A DNA stretch of 64,000 nt from positions 248,001 to 312,000 of the forward strand of contig NZ_RCHR01000005.1 of NCBI RefSeq assembly GCF_003665065.1, given 5' to 3'. Both the position numbers and the translations under genes were made by a program. The stretch comes from Oceanobacillus piezotolerans (GTDB taxonomy: Bacteria > Bacillota > Bacilli > Bacillales > Amphibacillaceae). The number at the start of each line of letters is the position of its first letter. Within the stretch, counting starts at the first letter, position 1. A model generated the notes under the pieces. It was not told the DNA's origin and searched no databases. It worked only from the letters and a program-made list of their open reading frames with translations. Shown piece by piece: positions 12,159 through 20,479 of the stretch.

Positions 12159-12638
12159 TATAAAGTCTAGTAAACTTTTAATTGGCTTGACTGGTAAGCA
12201 AATTTTCTAATGATTTAAAGTTCAAATTAGTATTGAATATTCCCTTTTAAAAGAGTAATATAATATATGTTTATTAAATGTTTAATACTAGGTGAACTTG
12301 GAAAAAATAGTATATAAATGACTTTCCTGTTTTTAGAGGTTGTTCAAATTCTGGTTAAAATGATGCTTTCGTTAACGCTAGCATAAATACTCACTTAATC
12401 CTCCATTTTGAACATGCACTTTAAGTAAGCAGTCTCAATAGTCCTTTATTACATGATAACTTCTGTTTAAACTTCTATATAATCTACTTTTCTTCAAAAG
12501 GAACTTCCAACCATAATGAAGTGAACCATCTAGATTATTTACACAATTAAACGATTTTTTCGGAAACGCTAACTATTAGCGGTTCTTAAATATTTACTTT
12601 TTCAAAATGACGTAAAACTGAATAGGCGTGGTGATGAA
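12159..12638. other. Intergenic region upstream of rho
   Basis: About 480 AT-rich bases containing a reverse-oriented family C repeat (12342-12414) and otherwise no supportable gene. The rho leader is therefore long unless the promoter lies close to the gene; no convincing -35/-10 pair was identified. Confidence 0.4.
12342..12414 (-). repeat. Family C repeat, shortened reverse copy
   Basis: Read on the minus strand it begins TGTTCAAAATGGAGGAT, close to the start of the 10888 element, and ends with a GAATTTGAAC-like terminus. The internal core is missing, leaving about 73 bases. Confidence 0.5.
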
Positions 12639-13919
12639 ATGTCTACATTAACAATCTCTCAATTAGAGACACTAACATTAAAAGAATTGTATGCTTTAGC
12701 AAAGGAATATAAAGTTTCCTACTATGCGAAGTTAACGAAGAAAGAACTTATTTTTTCTATATTAAAAGCACAAGCTGAAAAAGATGGTTATTTATTTATG
12801 GATGGGATACTAGAAATAATTCCTTCAGAGGGCTTTGGGTTCCTTAGACCAATAAATTATTCTCCTAGTGCAGAGGATATTTATATTTCGGCTTCCCAAA
12901 TTCGCAGATTCGATTTAAGAAACGGGGATAAAGTATCAGGAAAAGTACGCCCACCAAAAGAAAACGAACGTTACTATGGTCTGCTCCATGTAGATGCAGT
13001 AAATAGTGAAGATCCAGAGACGGCAAAAGAACGTGTTCATTTTCCTGCACTTACCGCATTATACCCGGACCGCTTCATGAAGCTGGAGACAGAAACAAAT
13101 AAATTATCCACTCGAATTATGGATTTAATGACACCAGTAGGTTTTGGTCAGCGTGGACTTATTGTCGCTCCGCCAAAAGCTGGTAAAACAATGCTTATTA
13201 AAGAAATTGCCAATAGCATTACCAAAAATCATCCTCAAGCAAAACTCATTATCCTTTTAGTTGATGAACGACCTGAGGAAGTTACTGACATTGAACGTTC
13301 AGTTAGTCCGGATGTGGATGTTGTTAGCTCTACTTTTGACGAAGTGCCTGAAAGTCATATCAAAGTTTCTGAGCTTGTATTAGAGAGAGCTATGCGCTTA
13401 GTAGAGCATAAACGTGATGTTATCGTTTTGATGGATAGTATTACTCGTTTGGCTCGTGCCTATAACCTAGTTATCCCGCCAAGCGGCCGTACGCTTTCAG
13501 GGGGGATTGACCCAGCTGCATTCCATCGTCCAAAACGTTTCTTTGGAGCTGCTAGAAACATTGAAGAGGGCGGCAGCTTTACGATCTTAGCTACTGCACT
13601 TGTAGATACTGGCTCCCGTATGGATGATGTGATTTATGAGGAATTTAAAGGAACAGGGAACATGGAATTGCATTTAGACCGAAACCTTGCAAACCGTCGT
13701 ATCTTCCCAGCGATTGATATTCTGCACTCTGGTACACGAAAAGAAGAATTGCTTGTAGAAAAGAGTCAACTTGATAAAATGTGGGCAATTCGCAAAACCA
13801 TGCAGGATTCTTCTGATTTCTTAGAGAGATTCTTGAGAAAAATAAAATCATCTAAAACAAATGAAGAGTTTTACCAAATGATGGATGAAGAGATGAAGCG
13901 TAAAGGAATCAAACGTTAA
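12639..13919 (+). CDS. rho: Transcription termination factor Rho
   Basis: A 426-residue RNA-dependent ATPase that ends transcription at factor-dependent sites. It has an N-terminal SAP-like helical part, the cold-shock-like RNA-binding domain (EGFGFLRPINYSPSAEDIYIS), and the ATPase with Walker A PPKAGKTML (near residue 180), LLVDERPEEVTD and the DSITRLARAYN loop. Length and motifs are complete. It lies between glpX and rpmE as in B. subtilis. Confidence 0.97.
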   Translation: MSTLTISQLETLTLKELYALAKEYKVSYYAKLTKKELIFSILKAQAEKDGYLFMDGILEIIPSEGFGFLRPINYSPSAEDIYISASQIRRFDLRNGDKVSGKVRPPKENERYYGLLHVDAVNSEDPETAKERVHFPALTALYPDRFMKLETETNKLSTRIMDLMTPVGFGQRGLIVAPPKAGKTMLIKEIANSITKNHPQAKLIILLVDERPEEVTDIERSVSPDVDVVSSTFDEVPESHIKVSELVLERAMRLVEHKRDVIVLMDSITRLARAYNLVIPPSGRTLSGGIDPAAFHRPKRFFGAARNIEEGGSFTILATALVDTGSRMDDVIYEEFKGTGNMELHLDRNLANRRIFPAIDILHSGTRKEELLVEKSQLDKMWAIRKTMQDSSDFLERFLRKIKSSKTNEEFYQMMDEEMKRKGIKR

Positions 13920-13948
13920 AGGTTTTTGTTAAATAATAGTTTGTGCTC

Positions 13949-13977
13949 TTGCAAACAGTGCCTGAGACTGGTATAAT
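13949..13977 (+). promoter_or_regulatory. Sigma-A promoter of rpmE
   Basis: TTGCAA (13949-13954), 17-base spacer, TATAAT (13972-13977), about 95 bases upstream of the L31 start. Confidence 0.65.
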
Positions 13978-14070
13978 TTCTAAATGTGAGTTTAGATAAG
14001 GTTAAATACCTCATACGGCTCTTAAAATAACTCTGTTTCCAAGGGATTCAGGGCAAAGGAGTGGAAGGAC

Positions 14071-14316
14071 ATGAAAGAAGGAATTCATCCTGAGTACAGA
14101 AAAGTAGTATTTCTTGATACTAGCTCAGACTTCAAATTCTTGAGTGGCTCTACAAGGTCTTCTAATGAAACAATTGAATGGGAAGATGGTAATACTTACC
14201 CACTAATCAAAGTTGAAATCAGCTCTGATTCACACCCATTCTACACTGGTAAGCAAAAAGCTGACAAAGTCGGCGGCCGCGTAGACAGATTCAAGAAGAA
14301 ATATAATATGAAATAA
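14071..14316 (+). CDS. rpmE2: 50S ribosomal protein L31, type B (zinc-free)
   Basis: An 81-residue ribosomal protein with the type B pattern ([24 protein letters not shown], and HPFYTGKQK near residue 55). It contains no Cys residues, so it is the zinc-independent version. In B. subtilis the locus between rho and tdk encodes the zinc-binding type A protein, whereas here the zinc-free form occupies it. A perfect terminator follows. Confidence 0.95.
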   Translation: MKEGIHPEYRKVVFLDTSSDFKFLSGSTRSSNETIEWEDGNTYPLIKVEISSDSHPFYTGKQKADKVGGRVDRFKKKYNMK

Positions 14317-14326
14317 GTTTTTACAG

Positions 14327-14358
14327 ACAGGCAAAATGTCCTTATTTTGCCTGTTTTT
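14327..14358 (+). terminator. Intrinsic terminator of rpmE2
   Basis: ACAGGCAAAAT (14327-14337) pairs with ATTTTGCCTGT (14344-14354) and is followed by Ts. Confidence 0.85.
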
Positions 14359-14507
14359 CTCTTTTAAATAGATAATTTTTATATTTTTTCAAATATAGAG
14401 TAAACAGGTAACACCGCGAATATCCAAAAGTTGAACAATGATTTTATCCCTAATAGTGGTAAACTATTCATTGTACATATTGAAGAAAAAGTGAGGGATT
14501 CTCTACG

Positions 14508-15131
14508 ATGTATGTTATGAAACAAAGTGGTTGGGTGGAAGTGATATGTGGCAGTATGTTCTCTGGGAAGTCAGAGGAGCTCATTCGCCGTGTCCGTCGA
14601 GCTACCTATGCTAACTTAACTGTACAAGTGTTTAAACCAGCGATTGATAATCGTTACGATGATACTGCTGTTGTGTCACATAATGGGACATCCACCGTTG
14701 CCCAACCGATTCATCGTTCAGAAGAAATCTTTGAACTATTAAATAAAAACGTGGATATCGTTGCAATTGATGAGGTGCAATTTTTCGATGAGAATGTCGT
14801 GGAGATTGCAGAGGAGCTTGCGAATAAAGGTATCCGAGTTATCGCAGCAGGATTAGATATGGATTTCCGCGGCGAACCATTTGGACCAATGCCTAATTTG
14901 ATGGCGATAAGTGAGTCCGTTACGAAGCTTAATGCCATTTGCCCAATCTGCGGATCTCCGGCAAGCCGAACACAACGCCTGATTAATGGTAAGCCTGCTT
15001 CCTATGATGATCCTGTCATCCTAGTTGGTGCATCTGAGTCCTATGAACCAAGATGCAGACATCATCACGAAGTCCCAAAAAAGCCCGTGAGTAAGGCTAT
15101 CAAAAAAGTTCTAATAGAAATATCCAAGTAA
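14508..15131 (+). CDS. tdk: Thymidine kinase Tdk
   Basis: A 207-residue type II thymidine kinase of pyrimidine salvage. It begins [24 protein letters not shown] with the P-loop GSMFSGKS, has DEVQFFDE as Walker B, and a zinc-ribbon Cys pair CPICG near residue 146. The N-terminus agrees with B. subtilis Tdk. It is the last conserved gene before the accessory island. Confidence 0.96.
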   Translation: MYVMKQSGWVEVICGSMFSGKSEELIRRVRRATYANLTVQVFKPAIDNRYDDTAVVSHNGTSTVAQPIHRSEEIFELLNKNVDIVAIDEVQFFDENVVEIAEELANKGIRVIAAGLDMDFRGEPFGPMPNLMAISESVTKLNAICPICGSPASRTQRLINGKPASYDDPVILVGASESYEPRCRHHHEVPKKPVSKAIKKVLIEISK

Positions 15132-15157
15132 AGCGCCTAAAATGGGCGCTTTTTTTA
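15131..15157 (+). terminator. Intrinsic terminator of tdk
   Basis: AAGCGCC (15131-15137) pairs with GGGCGCTT (15144-15151), with a T run to 15157. It overlaps the stop codon. Confidence 0.8.
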
Positions 15158-15302
15158 TTTGCTTAGGAAAATATGATTATTAAGAGAATGGAAATAGAAA
15201 AAGAAGTACAGTTTAAAGTAACCTTGTAGTCACTATCATCAATTGCTTCATAAACTGGAGAATATGATATGGGGGACAATGCCAAAATTGTCAAATAGGC
15301 AC

Positions 15303-15360
15303 TAAAAAGCACCGTATAGAGTAGACGCTAAAAAGGTCTACTCTATACGGTGCTTTTTTA
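15303..15360. terminator. Very long perfect inverted repeat, bidirectional terminator
   Basis: The arms 15303-15326 and 15336-15360 are reverse complements over 23 bases (core AGCACCGTATAGAGTAGAC), with a nine-base centre and terminal A5/T6 tracts. Such a stem terminates from both sides. It is about twice as long as a typical intrinsic terminator and stands at the left border of the accessory island. Confidence 0.75.
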
Positions 15361-15441
15361 GGTTGTTTTCTAAATGGTTGTTGTTTAATACGGAATATAG
15401 ATTGACTTCTGATTAGTTTAATTCAAGATAGTGCATGAAAA

Positions 15442-15562
15442 CCGCTCCGGAAATACACTGCGCTTTCCACGGGCGGCTGCTGAGCCTCCTCGAGACTGTC
15501 GTCTCTGCGGGGTCTCACCTAGGCCTGTCCTCCCGTAGGAGTCTCCGTGTATTTCCTCCGCT
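15442..15562 (+). repeat. Dispersed repeat family A, type A1 copy 1
   Basis: A 121-bp element beginning CGCTCCGGAAATACACTG and ending GTGTATTTCCTCCGCT, so its ends are imperfect inverted repeats. Related copies: 33329-33448 (same orientation), 41681-41802 (reverse) and a decayed one at 47166-47278. The core GGCGGCTGCTGAGCCTCCTC is shared. Non-coding. Confidence 0.8.
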
Positions 15563-15625
15563 AGATTGAGCCTTTAAACCTTTTAACTATGAATGGAGAA
15601 AAGCACCTCTTTACAGGAAGTGATT

Positions 15626-15753
15626 GTAGCGGAGGGCAGTCGACTCCTGCGGGAAAAGCAACAAGCGAAGACCCCGCAGGAAGTGATCTTCTTCCGAGGA
15701 GGCTGAGACGTTGCCCGCGGAAAGCGACTGCCCGAAGCGGAAATCACGAGCGC
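15626..15753 (+). repeat. Dispersed repeat family A, type A2 copy 1
   Basis: A 128-bp element from GTAGCGGAGGGCAGTCGAC to CGGAAATCACGAGCGC. It has a reverse-complement relative at about 41378-41626. Together with the A1 element before it and the ~63-base spacer, it forms a composite unit that is repeated in inverted orientation 26 kb away. An open frame across it (15589-15849) is a by-product of the GC-rich repeat. Confidence 0.8.
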
Positions 15754-15840
15754 ATATTTTCAGTGTCTTTACGCGCTATTTTGAATTCAACTGTTTCTAT
15801 CAACTATGAGAAAAAAGCCTACTCCTCTTACAAAATAAGG

Positions 15841-15860
15841 CACTTATGAGTTCATAAGTG
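15841..15860. promoter_or_regulatory. 20-bp palindrome, possible operator
   Basis: CACTTATGA and TCATAAGTG (15841-15849 and 15852-15860) are perfect reverse complements around a GT centre. It lies 22 bases upstream of the AgrA-like direct repeats and about 130 bases before the precursor gene, so it may bind a second, dimeric regulator. Confidence 0.35.
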
Positions 15861-15882
15861 TAACTTTCTAGGACATTATGCT

Positions 15883-15912
15883 GCAGTTAAGTGAGTCAAT
15901 AATCGTGTTAGG
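15883..15912 (+). promoter_or_regulatory. AgrA/LytTR-like direct repeats upstream of the precursor peptide gene
   Basis: GCAGTTAAG (15883-15891) and CGTGTTAGG (15904-15912) are separated by exactly 12 bases. The LytTR-family pattern known from staphylococcal agr is [TA][AC][CA]GTTN[AG][TG] repeated after about 12 bases. The first copy matches eight of nine positions; the second keeps GTT-A-G-G but not its first three bases. Repeat two ends 31 bases before the -10 box, the usual distance for AgrA-activated promoters. A LytTR response regulator gene lies 14.5 kb downstream. Confidence 0.5.
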
Positions 15913-15943
15913 ACAAACACAGTTATATAGAGGAATGAGAGGA

Positions 15944-15949
15944 TATACT
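15944..15949 (+). promoter_or_regulatory. -10 element of the precursor/RiPP operon promoter
   Basis: TATACT lies 43 bases before the precursor ATG. The expected -35 position has only AGTTAT/CAGTTA, far from TTGACA, which is what an activator-dependent promoter would show. Confidence 0.45.
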
Positions 15950-15991
15950 GTCATTGTAAGATAAAAAACCATTTAATAGGAGGAGAAAAAA

Positions 15992-16168
15992 ATGAGCAAA
16001 AATGTAGCAGGGGAAAACACAGTATCAAAACAGGATTTTGAATTAGAGGTAGACTTTTTAGATTTGGATGAAGTTGGTGCTATTCCAGAAACGACAGCTA
16101 GTAGTGGTACTTCAAGCTGCTCAGCAACTTCTACTTGTGGATCAAGTTCATGCTGCGGTTCTTGCTAA
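15992..16168 (+). CDS. RiPP precursor peptide (thiopeptide/azole-type), 58 residues
   Basis: A short gene with a strong ribosome site (AGGAGGAG at about 15979-15986). The leader is acidic (QDFELEVDFLDLDEVGAIPE, residues 14-33) and resembles thiocillin-type leaders, which contain a D-A-M-P-E element. The C-terminus from residue 37 holds only Ser, Thr, Cys, Gly and Ala, and its last 17 residues are SCSATSTCGSSSCCGSC. Cys and Ser/Thr of this kind are substrates for YcaO azole formation and LanB dehydration, and the genes for both follow directly. The exact leader/core cut cannot be read from sequence; I favour cleavage before Ser42. No second precursor gene was found. Confidence 0.88.
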   Translation: MSKNVAGENTVSKQDFELEVDFLDLDEVGAIPETTASSGTSSCSATSTCGSSSCCGSC

Positions 16169-16208
16169 TGTTTAATTTTAAAATCGTGTGAAATGAGGAT
16201 GTTATAAA

Positions 16209-17228
16209 ATGGAGATCTTGCTTATCTTTAACTACAATACGCAATATGATTCAGACCTAATAAAGTTCTTAAAAAAAGAATTACAATCTCTTACTCGTTA
16301 TTATTTAACACGATCTTGGGAAGGTGGTCCACATATCAAGGTAGTTCTTGATAATGAAACGGACATTTATCAGATAGAGAAAATCTCAAAATCACTTCAG
16401 ATTTGGATGACTAATATTCCTATTAATCCAATGGCAGAAGAAGAAATAATAACTAAATATAAGAAGCATGCATCCGTATTGTCAAAGTTAGAAGATAAGG
16501 AAGAGGTATCAACTATGGAAAAACATGGAACTGTTAGAGTAGTTGATGATCCATTTTTTTACCACAATAGAGAAATAACTCATTTATTCCATGAAATCAG
16601 GTTCGATCTGCAAGACTTATTATCGGAGTTATACTTCTACCTTATTGACAACAAAATACCGATACAGGCAGCATATCCTATCTTGTTTCATTATGTGTCG
16701 GAGACCTATAAAGTAGATGGCATGAATAAGGGTTATTTCTCTTTCATTTCACATGTACATGGTTTTTTTGAACTGGCAGAGAAGCAACAGTTATCTTACA
16801 ATGAGGAATCATTTGAACAATATTATCAAAATAATAAGACTTATATAGACACATTTGCAAAAGAGCACGCTGCCTTTGTCCATAAGTGGTCAGAGAAATG
16901 GAAGGATATTTTTCAAGTAATCCAAGTGAAAGTTGATGATGTTACGGACCAATCATATATCGAGCGAATAAGAAGGGAGTTTACTTCGATTCAATCTAAT
17001 TTTAACAATGATTTTCATCACCGTTTTACAAAGTATGCAGACGATGAACGATTTGTATATGATCAATCCGCTACAGTTTATCGATTTCTAATTAACTTAC
17101 TTTATATGTCCTTGCCGTTTTTAAGAATAAGTGCTCTAAAGAAACAGCAATTTATTTATATGGCTTACCGGTACACAGAGGAGACGTACCAAATAAATTG
17201 GAGGGAACAAATTGGAATTACTGACTGA
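16209..17228 (+). CDS. LanB C-terminal-like (thiopeptide-type biosynthesis) protein, divergent; candidate pyridine synthase
   Basis: A 339-residue protein with the family N-terminal signature YYLTRSWEGGPHIKVVL at residues 31-47, found in stand-alone SpaB-C/thiopeptide-type domains. Members either eliminate glutamate from glutamylated Ser/Thr or, in thiopeptides, perform the aza-cycloaddition that builds the pyridine. This protein lacks the E-x-x-RYGG elimination motif that its relative at 25604 keeps, and it has a long helical middle. That makes it the better candidate for a pyridine synthase, but this is inference. It starts 41 bases after the precursor gene and overlaps the next gene by 17 bases. 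A role as partner of the following LanB is the alternative. Confidence 0.7.
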   Translation: MEILLIFNYNTQYDSDLIKFLKKELQSLTRYYLTRSWEGGPHIKVVLDNETDIYQIEKISKSLQIWMTNIPINPMAEEEIITKYKKHASVLSKLEDKEEVSTMEKHGTVRVVDDPFFYHNREITHLFHEIRFDLQDLLSELYFYLIDNKIPIQAAYPILFHYVSETYKVDGMNKGYFSFISHVHGFFELAEKQQLSYNEESFEQYYQNNKTYIDTFAKEHAAFVHKWSEKWKDIFQVIQVKVDDVTDQSYIERIRREFTSIQSNFNNDFHHRFTKYADDERFVYDQSATVYRFLINLLYMSLPFLRISALKKQQFIYMAYRYTEETYQINWREQIGITD

Positions 17229-19734
17229 AATAACGAAAAACCCATTTGTATTGTACCGTGGAAGTGATATTGGGAAGGAATGGTATAGAAGCTTACAATC
17301 TAATTCAATAGAATTATCAGCTATATTAGAGAAAATCCATGTATTGGAAAAGGAGATAGAAGAAAAAAAGCACCATATTATTTTCCTGTTAGAGCAAAGA
17401 TTTCAAAGTGATAGAAATAAAGTGTTGCTCAATATAAAAAGAGATGCTTTTAATCTTAGGATAAATCGGTTAAGAAAATATAATGAAGAAACCCTTCCTG
17501 AAATAAATATTATAGATCTAAATGGATTAATCGAATTGTTGGAAGAAAAGACCAAGCTTGAAGGCGAATTTCAAGAAAAATATGATGAGGTGTTAGATAG
17601 TAACCGGAAAACAATTCAGTCTGAAATAAATAATGAAGTATTACTAAAGACAATCATTTTTTTCAATGACAAGATTTACAAAAAAGTAGAAAAGTACATG
17701 TCAATAAAAGTGAAGGAACATAATAAGAAACTTAAAAAGCTTGATTTCTTTTTAGTGAAATTAATGATGCGAGCATCGATGAAAACAAGCCCTTTCTCTT
17801 ATTTAACTAAAGTAGGGTCAGCTACTCCCAGCTTTAAAGTAAATAACACAGAGAATGTTGAAGTAAATCATGCGATGGTAATGCATATTTTCTACAGATT
17901 TTTAAGAACAAATAAGAAAGCACTGGAAAATGTCCCTGTTATCGTTTCAAATTTCGGAAGGAGAGACACTAAAATTTATTATGTATCTCAACATAGTACG
18001 AAAAACTCCAAAAAGGTGTTTGAAACCAGTGATAAATTTGTTGAGTTCGGGTTGGATCAAGTTGTTATTGATTTTCTAGAAACTTATAAACATCAAGAAT
18101 TAACTTTCAGAATGTTTAAGGGATTTTTACAATCAAAAGACCTTTACCGAGGTCATGAACTAAATCTATATCAAAAGTTAGTAGAACTAAAGGTTTTGAT
18201 CCAAAAAGTGGATATAGGTTCGGGCAGAAGCATTCTTACAAATATGATCTCTTTTTTGAACCGTTACTCTTTAGACTCCAAGTTTGTTGAAGCATTACAG
18301 CTGCTTCGATTGTCCCTGGAACAATTTCAAAAGGGAAATGTGGAACAGAGAAGGGCTGCATGGTCCCAGATGAAAGACGTAAGCAGACAATGGGCACAAG
18401 CGGATATGGATTTTGGAAATGAAGTGCTTTTCGAGGATATTGTTTCTCCAGTTGAGGTTAAGGATGAAATTTCTCCATATATTTCAGAAGAGTTTATTAA
18501 TTGTTTAACAGATTTTATCCTATTATTTGACGTGAATATTCGTGTGCAATATGAGTTAGCTGCAATGTTTCAAAAGCAATTTGGCAAAGAAAATGTTCGG
18601 CTATCGAATAGCAAAATGTTAAATGAAGTGTTCTTTAGTAATATCCAACATTTTTATCCTTATTATCAGAATAGCAGCTATCGGTACGAGGGAGCAACAG
18701 CAGAAGAGGTTCATGTATTAGATGATTTAAGAGATCAATTTATTTATGAACTAAAACAACTCTTAGCTCAACAACCGGATGCGGAAGAGATCGATATAAA
18801 ACCATTAATTAAGAAGTATGTGAAACGAATCCCAAGTGATTATAAGGTGAATAGTGAAACAAGTGTCACGTTGTTTGCTCAAACCACTGGAGAGAAGATT
18901 GTATTAAATGATGTTTATGATGGCCAAGAAAAGTTTTTATCCAGATTTAAAGACTATTTTGCCAGAACAGAAAATGACAAGGAGTATCCAGCATATGTAG
19001 ATAAGAATTATATGCGTAAGAACTATTATGAAGTAGAAGAACTATTCGGATTTAACGGTGGTATCCATGACAGAAAACAACAACAGCGTTTGAATTTAAA
19101 TATTGGATACCAGCAATTTCAAGATAGAGATCTTCCTTCTATAGAGGATTTTTTTGTTCAATATGATGAGAATTCAAGAAAGTTAAAACTTCTTGATGCT
19201 AATTATAAAGACGCAAGAATTGCTTATAAATCTTCATTGGTTCCTATATTTCTCCCAGGTGTCCTATCCGTAATGCTGCTATTGTTTCAAAGTGGAAGAT
19301 TGAATTTTGATGTCAACCGTATTGGCAAAGTCCGTGATAAATTACCACGCCTGACGTTTGATTATGTTGTCATGTATAGGAGAAGGTGGAATTTAGATGC
19401 CAACGTTCAGAAACAATGGCTGGATGAACTGAATAATGATGCAAAACGTTATCAACAGGTTCTGAGATATTTCCAGAAGATGGATTTACCGAAACAATTC
19501 TTTTTGAAATTTTATAAACGTGATGATAGCTTTTCCAGGGAAAAACCAATCTTTATAGATTTGGACGTACCCATCTTATTCCGCTTGTTTATTCATGAGT
19601 GTAAACAGGCTATTGAGCAGGATACAAAAATGTATGTAGAGGAAGCAATACCCGGTGCAAATGACACCTTACGAGAATATATGGTTGAATATACAGTCGA
19701 TAAAATACCTAATGTTGTTCCTGTATATGTTTAA
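17212..19734 (+). CDS. Split LanB dehydratase, glutamylation (N-terminal) subunit
   Basis: An 840-residue protein corresponding to the N-terminal part of lantibiotic dehydratases. This part uses glutamyl-tRNA to glutamylate Ser/Thr of the precursor. The family hallmark RASMKTSPFSYLTKVG begins at Arg187, matching the R-x-S-x-x-x-x-PF motif of LanB enzymes. It lacks a C-terminal elimination domain, so that activity must come from a separate protein (best candidate 25604-26452), as in thiopeptide and goadsporin clusters. It starts at TTG 17212 after GGAGGGAA and overlaps the upstream gene, so translation is probably coupled. Likely cytosolic. Confidence 0.88.
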   Translation: MELLTEITKNPFVLYRGSDIGKEWYRSLQSNSIELSAILEKIHVLEKEIEEKKHHIIFLLEQRFQSDRNKVLLNIKRDAFNLRINRLRKYNEETLPEINIIDLNGLIELLEEKTKLEGEFQEKYDEVLDSNRKTIQSEINNEVLLKTIIFFNDKIYKKVEKYMSIKVKEHNKKLKKLDFFLVKLMMRASMKTSPFSYLTKVGSATPSFKVNNTENVEVNHAMVMHIFYRFLRTNKKALENVPVIVSNFGRRDTKIYYVSQHSTKNSKKVFETSDKFVEFGLDQVVIDFLETYKHQELTFRMFKGFLQSKDLYRGHELNLYQKLVELKVLIQKVDIGSGRSILTNMISFLNRYSLDSKFVEALQLLRLSLEQFQKGNVEQRRAAWSQMKDVSRQWAQADMDFGNEVLFEDIVSPVEVKDEISPYISEEFINCLTDFILLFDVNIRVQYELAAMFQKQFGKENVRLSNSKMLNEVFFSNIQHFYPYYQNSSYRYEGATAEEVHVLDDLRDQFIYELKQLLAQQPDAEEIDIKPLIKKYVKRIPSDYKVNSETSVTLFAQTTGEKIVLNDVYDGQEKFLSRFKDYFARTENDKEYPAYVDKNYMRKNYYEVEELFGFNGGIHDRKQQQRLNLNIGYQQFQDRDLPSIEDFFVQYDENSRKLKLLDANYKDARIAYKSSLVPIFLPGVLSVMLLLFQSGRLNFDVNRIGKVRDKLPRLTFDYVVMYRRRWNLDANVQKQWLDELNNDAKRYQQVLRYFQKMDLPKQFFLKFYKRDDSFSREKPIFIDLDVPILFRLFIHECKQAIEQDTKMYVEEAIPGANDTLREYMVEYTVDKIPNVVPVYV

Positions 19735-19753
19735 TATGAATGGAGGATAATGG

Positions 19754-20467
19754 ATGAAAATTATAGATGTAAAAGGATTGGAGAAGTCTTATGGAAATCT
19801 CCAAGTATTGAAGGGATTAGATTTTGAGACTAATGCTGGGGAAATTATCGGTGTCATTGGGATGAATGGAGCTGGCAAATCAACCTTTTTAGAAATCCTT
19901 ATGACGATTAAAGATTATGACCGCGGCGATGTAACAATTTTTGGTCATAACTTAAAGGGAATATCAATGGATCAACTTATCTCTTTACGAAAGGATATAT
20001 CCGTCGTATTACAGCCAACCCAATTCTATAAGTCTTTGAAAGTGGAGGAGTTATTAAGATTATTTAAGGCCTATTATCAATCAGATATTGAAATTGGTCA
20101 GATAATAGATGATTTTCAATTAGAACAGCATCGAAAGTCTTTCTTTGAAAAACTTTCAGGCGGTTGGAAGCAAAAGGTAAGTCTTGCGATTGCCTTCTTG
20201 TCAGAGCCCAAGCTGATTATACTCGATGAACCAACGACAGGATTGGACCCACATATGCGAAACGTATTATGGTCCTATATCGTGGATTATAACCAGAAAA
20301 AGGGTGGAACAGTTATTTTAACCACGCATTACATGGATGAAATTGAACTTTATTGTGACAAGGTGATGTTAATTGACAATGGTGTGAATAAAATTTTTGA
20401 AAAGACAGAGGATATTTTGTCTTTAGGATATCGCTCTATTAATGATTTTTACCTTTCAAAGGTATAG
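19754..20467 (+). CDS. ABC transporter ATP-binding protein (peptide export/immunity)
   Basis: A 237-residue ATPase with Walker A GMNGAGKST (near residue 37), signature LSGGWKQKV (near 137) and Walker B LIILDEPTTGLDP. It pairs with the ABC-2-type permease 12 bases downstream. In RiPP operons such two-gene exporters release the mature peptide or protect the producer. No peptidase (C39) domain is present, so leader removal must be done elsewhere. Confidence 0.92.
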   Translation: MKIIDVKGLEKSYGNLQVLKGLDFETNAGEIIGVIGMNGAGKSTFLEILMTIKDYDRGDVTIFGHNLKGISMDQLISLRKDISVVLQPTQFYKSLKVEELLRLFKAYYQSDIEIGQIIDDFQLEQHRKSFFEKLSGGWKQKVSLAIAFLSEPKLIILDEPTTGLDPHMRNVLWSYIVDYNQKKGGTVILTTHYMDEIELYCDKVMLIDNGVNKIFEKTEDILSLGYRSINDFYLSKV

Positions 20468-20479
20468 GAGGAATTTTAT

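Noticed and set aside
15589..15849. 86-codon open frame between tdk and the precursor gene
   Set aside because: It runs through the GC-rich A2 repeat, has no good ribosome site and no family resemblance; the same DNA occurs as non-coding repeat at 41.4 kb.
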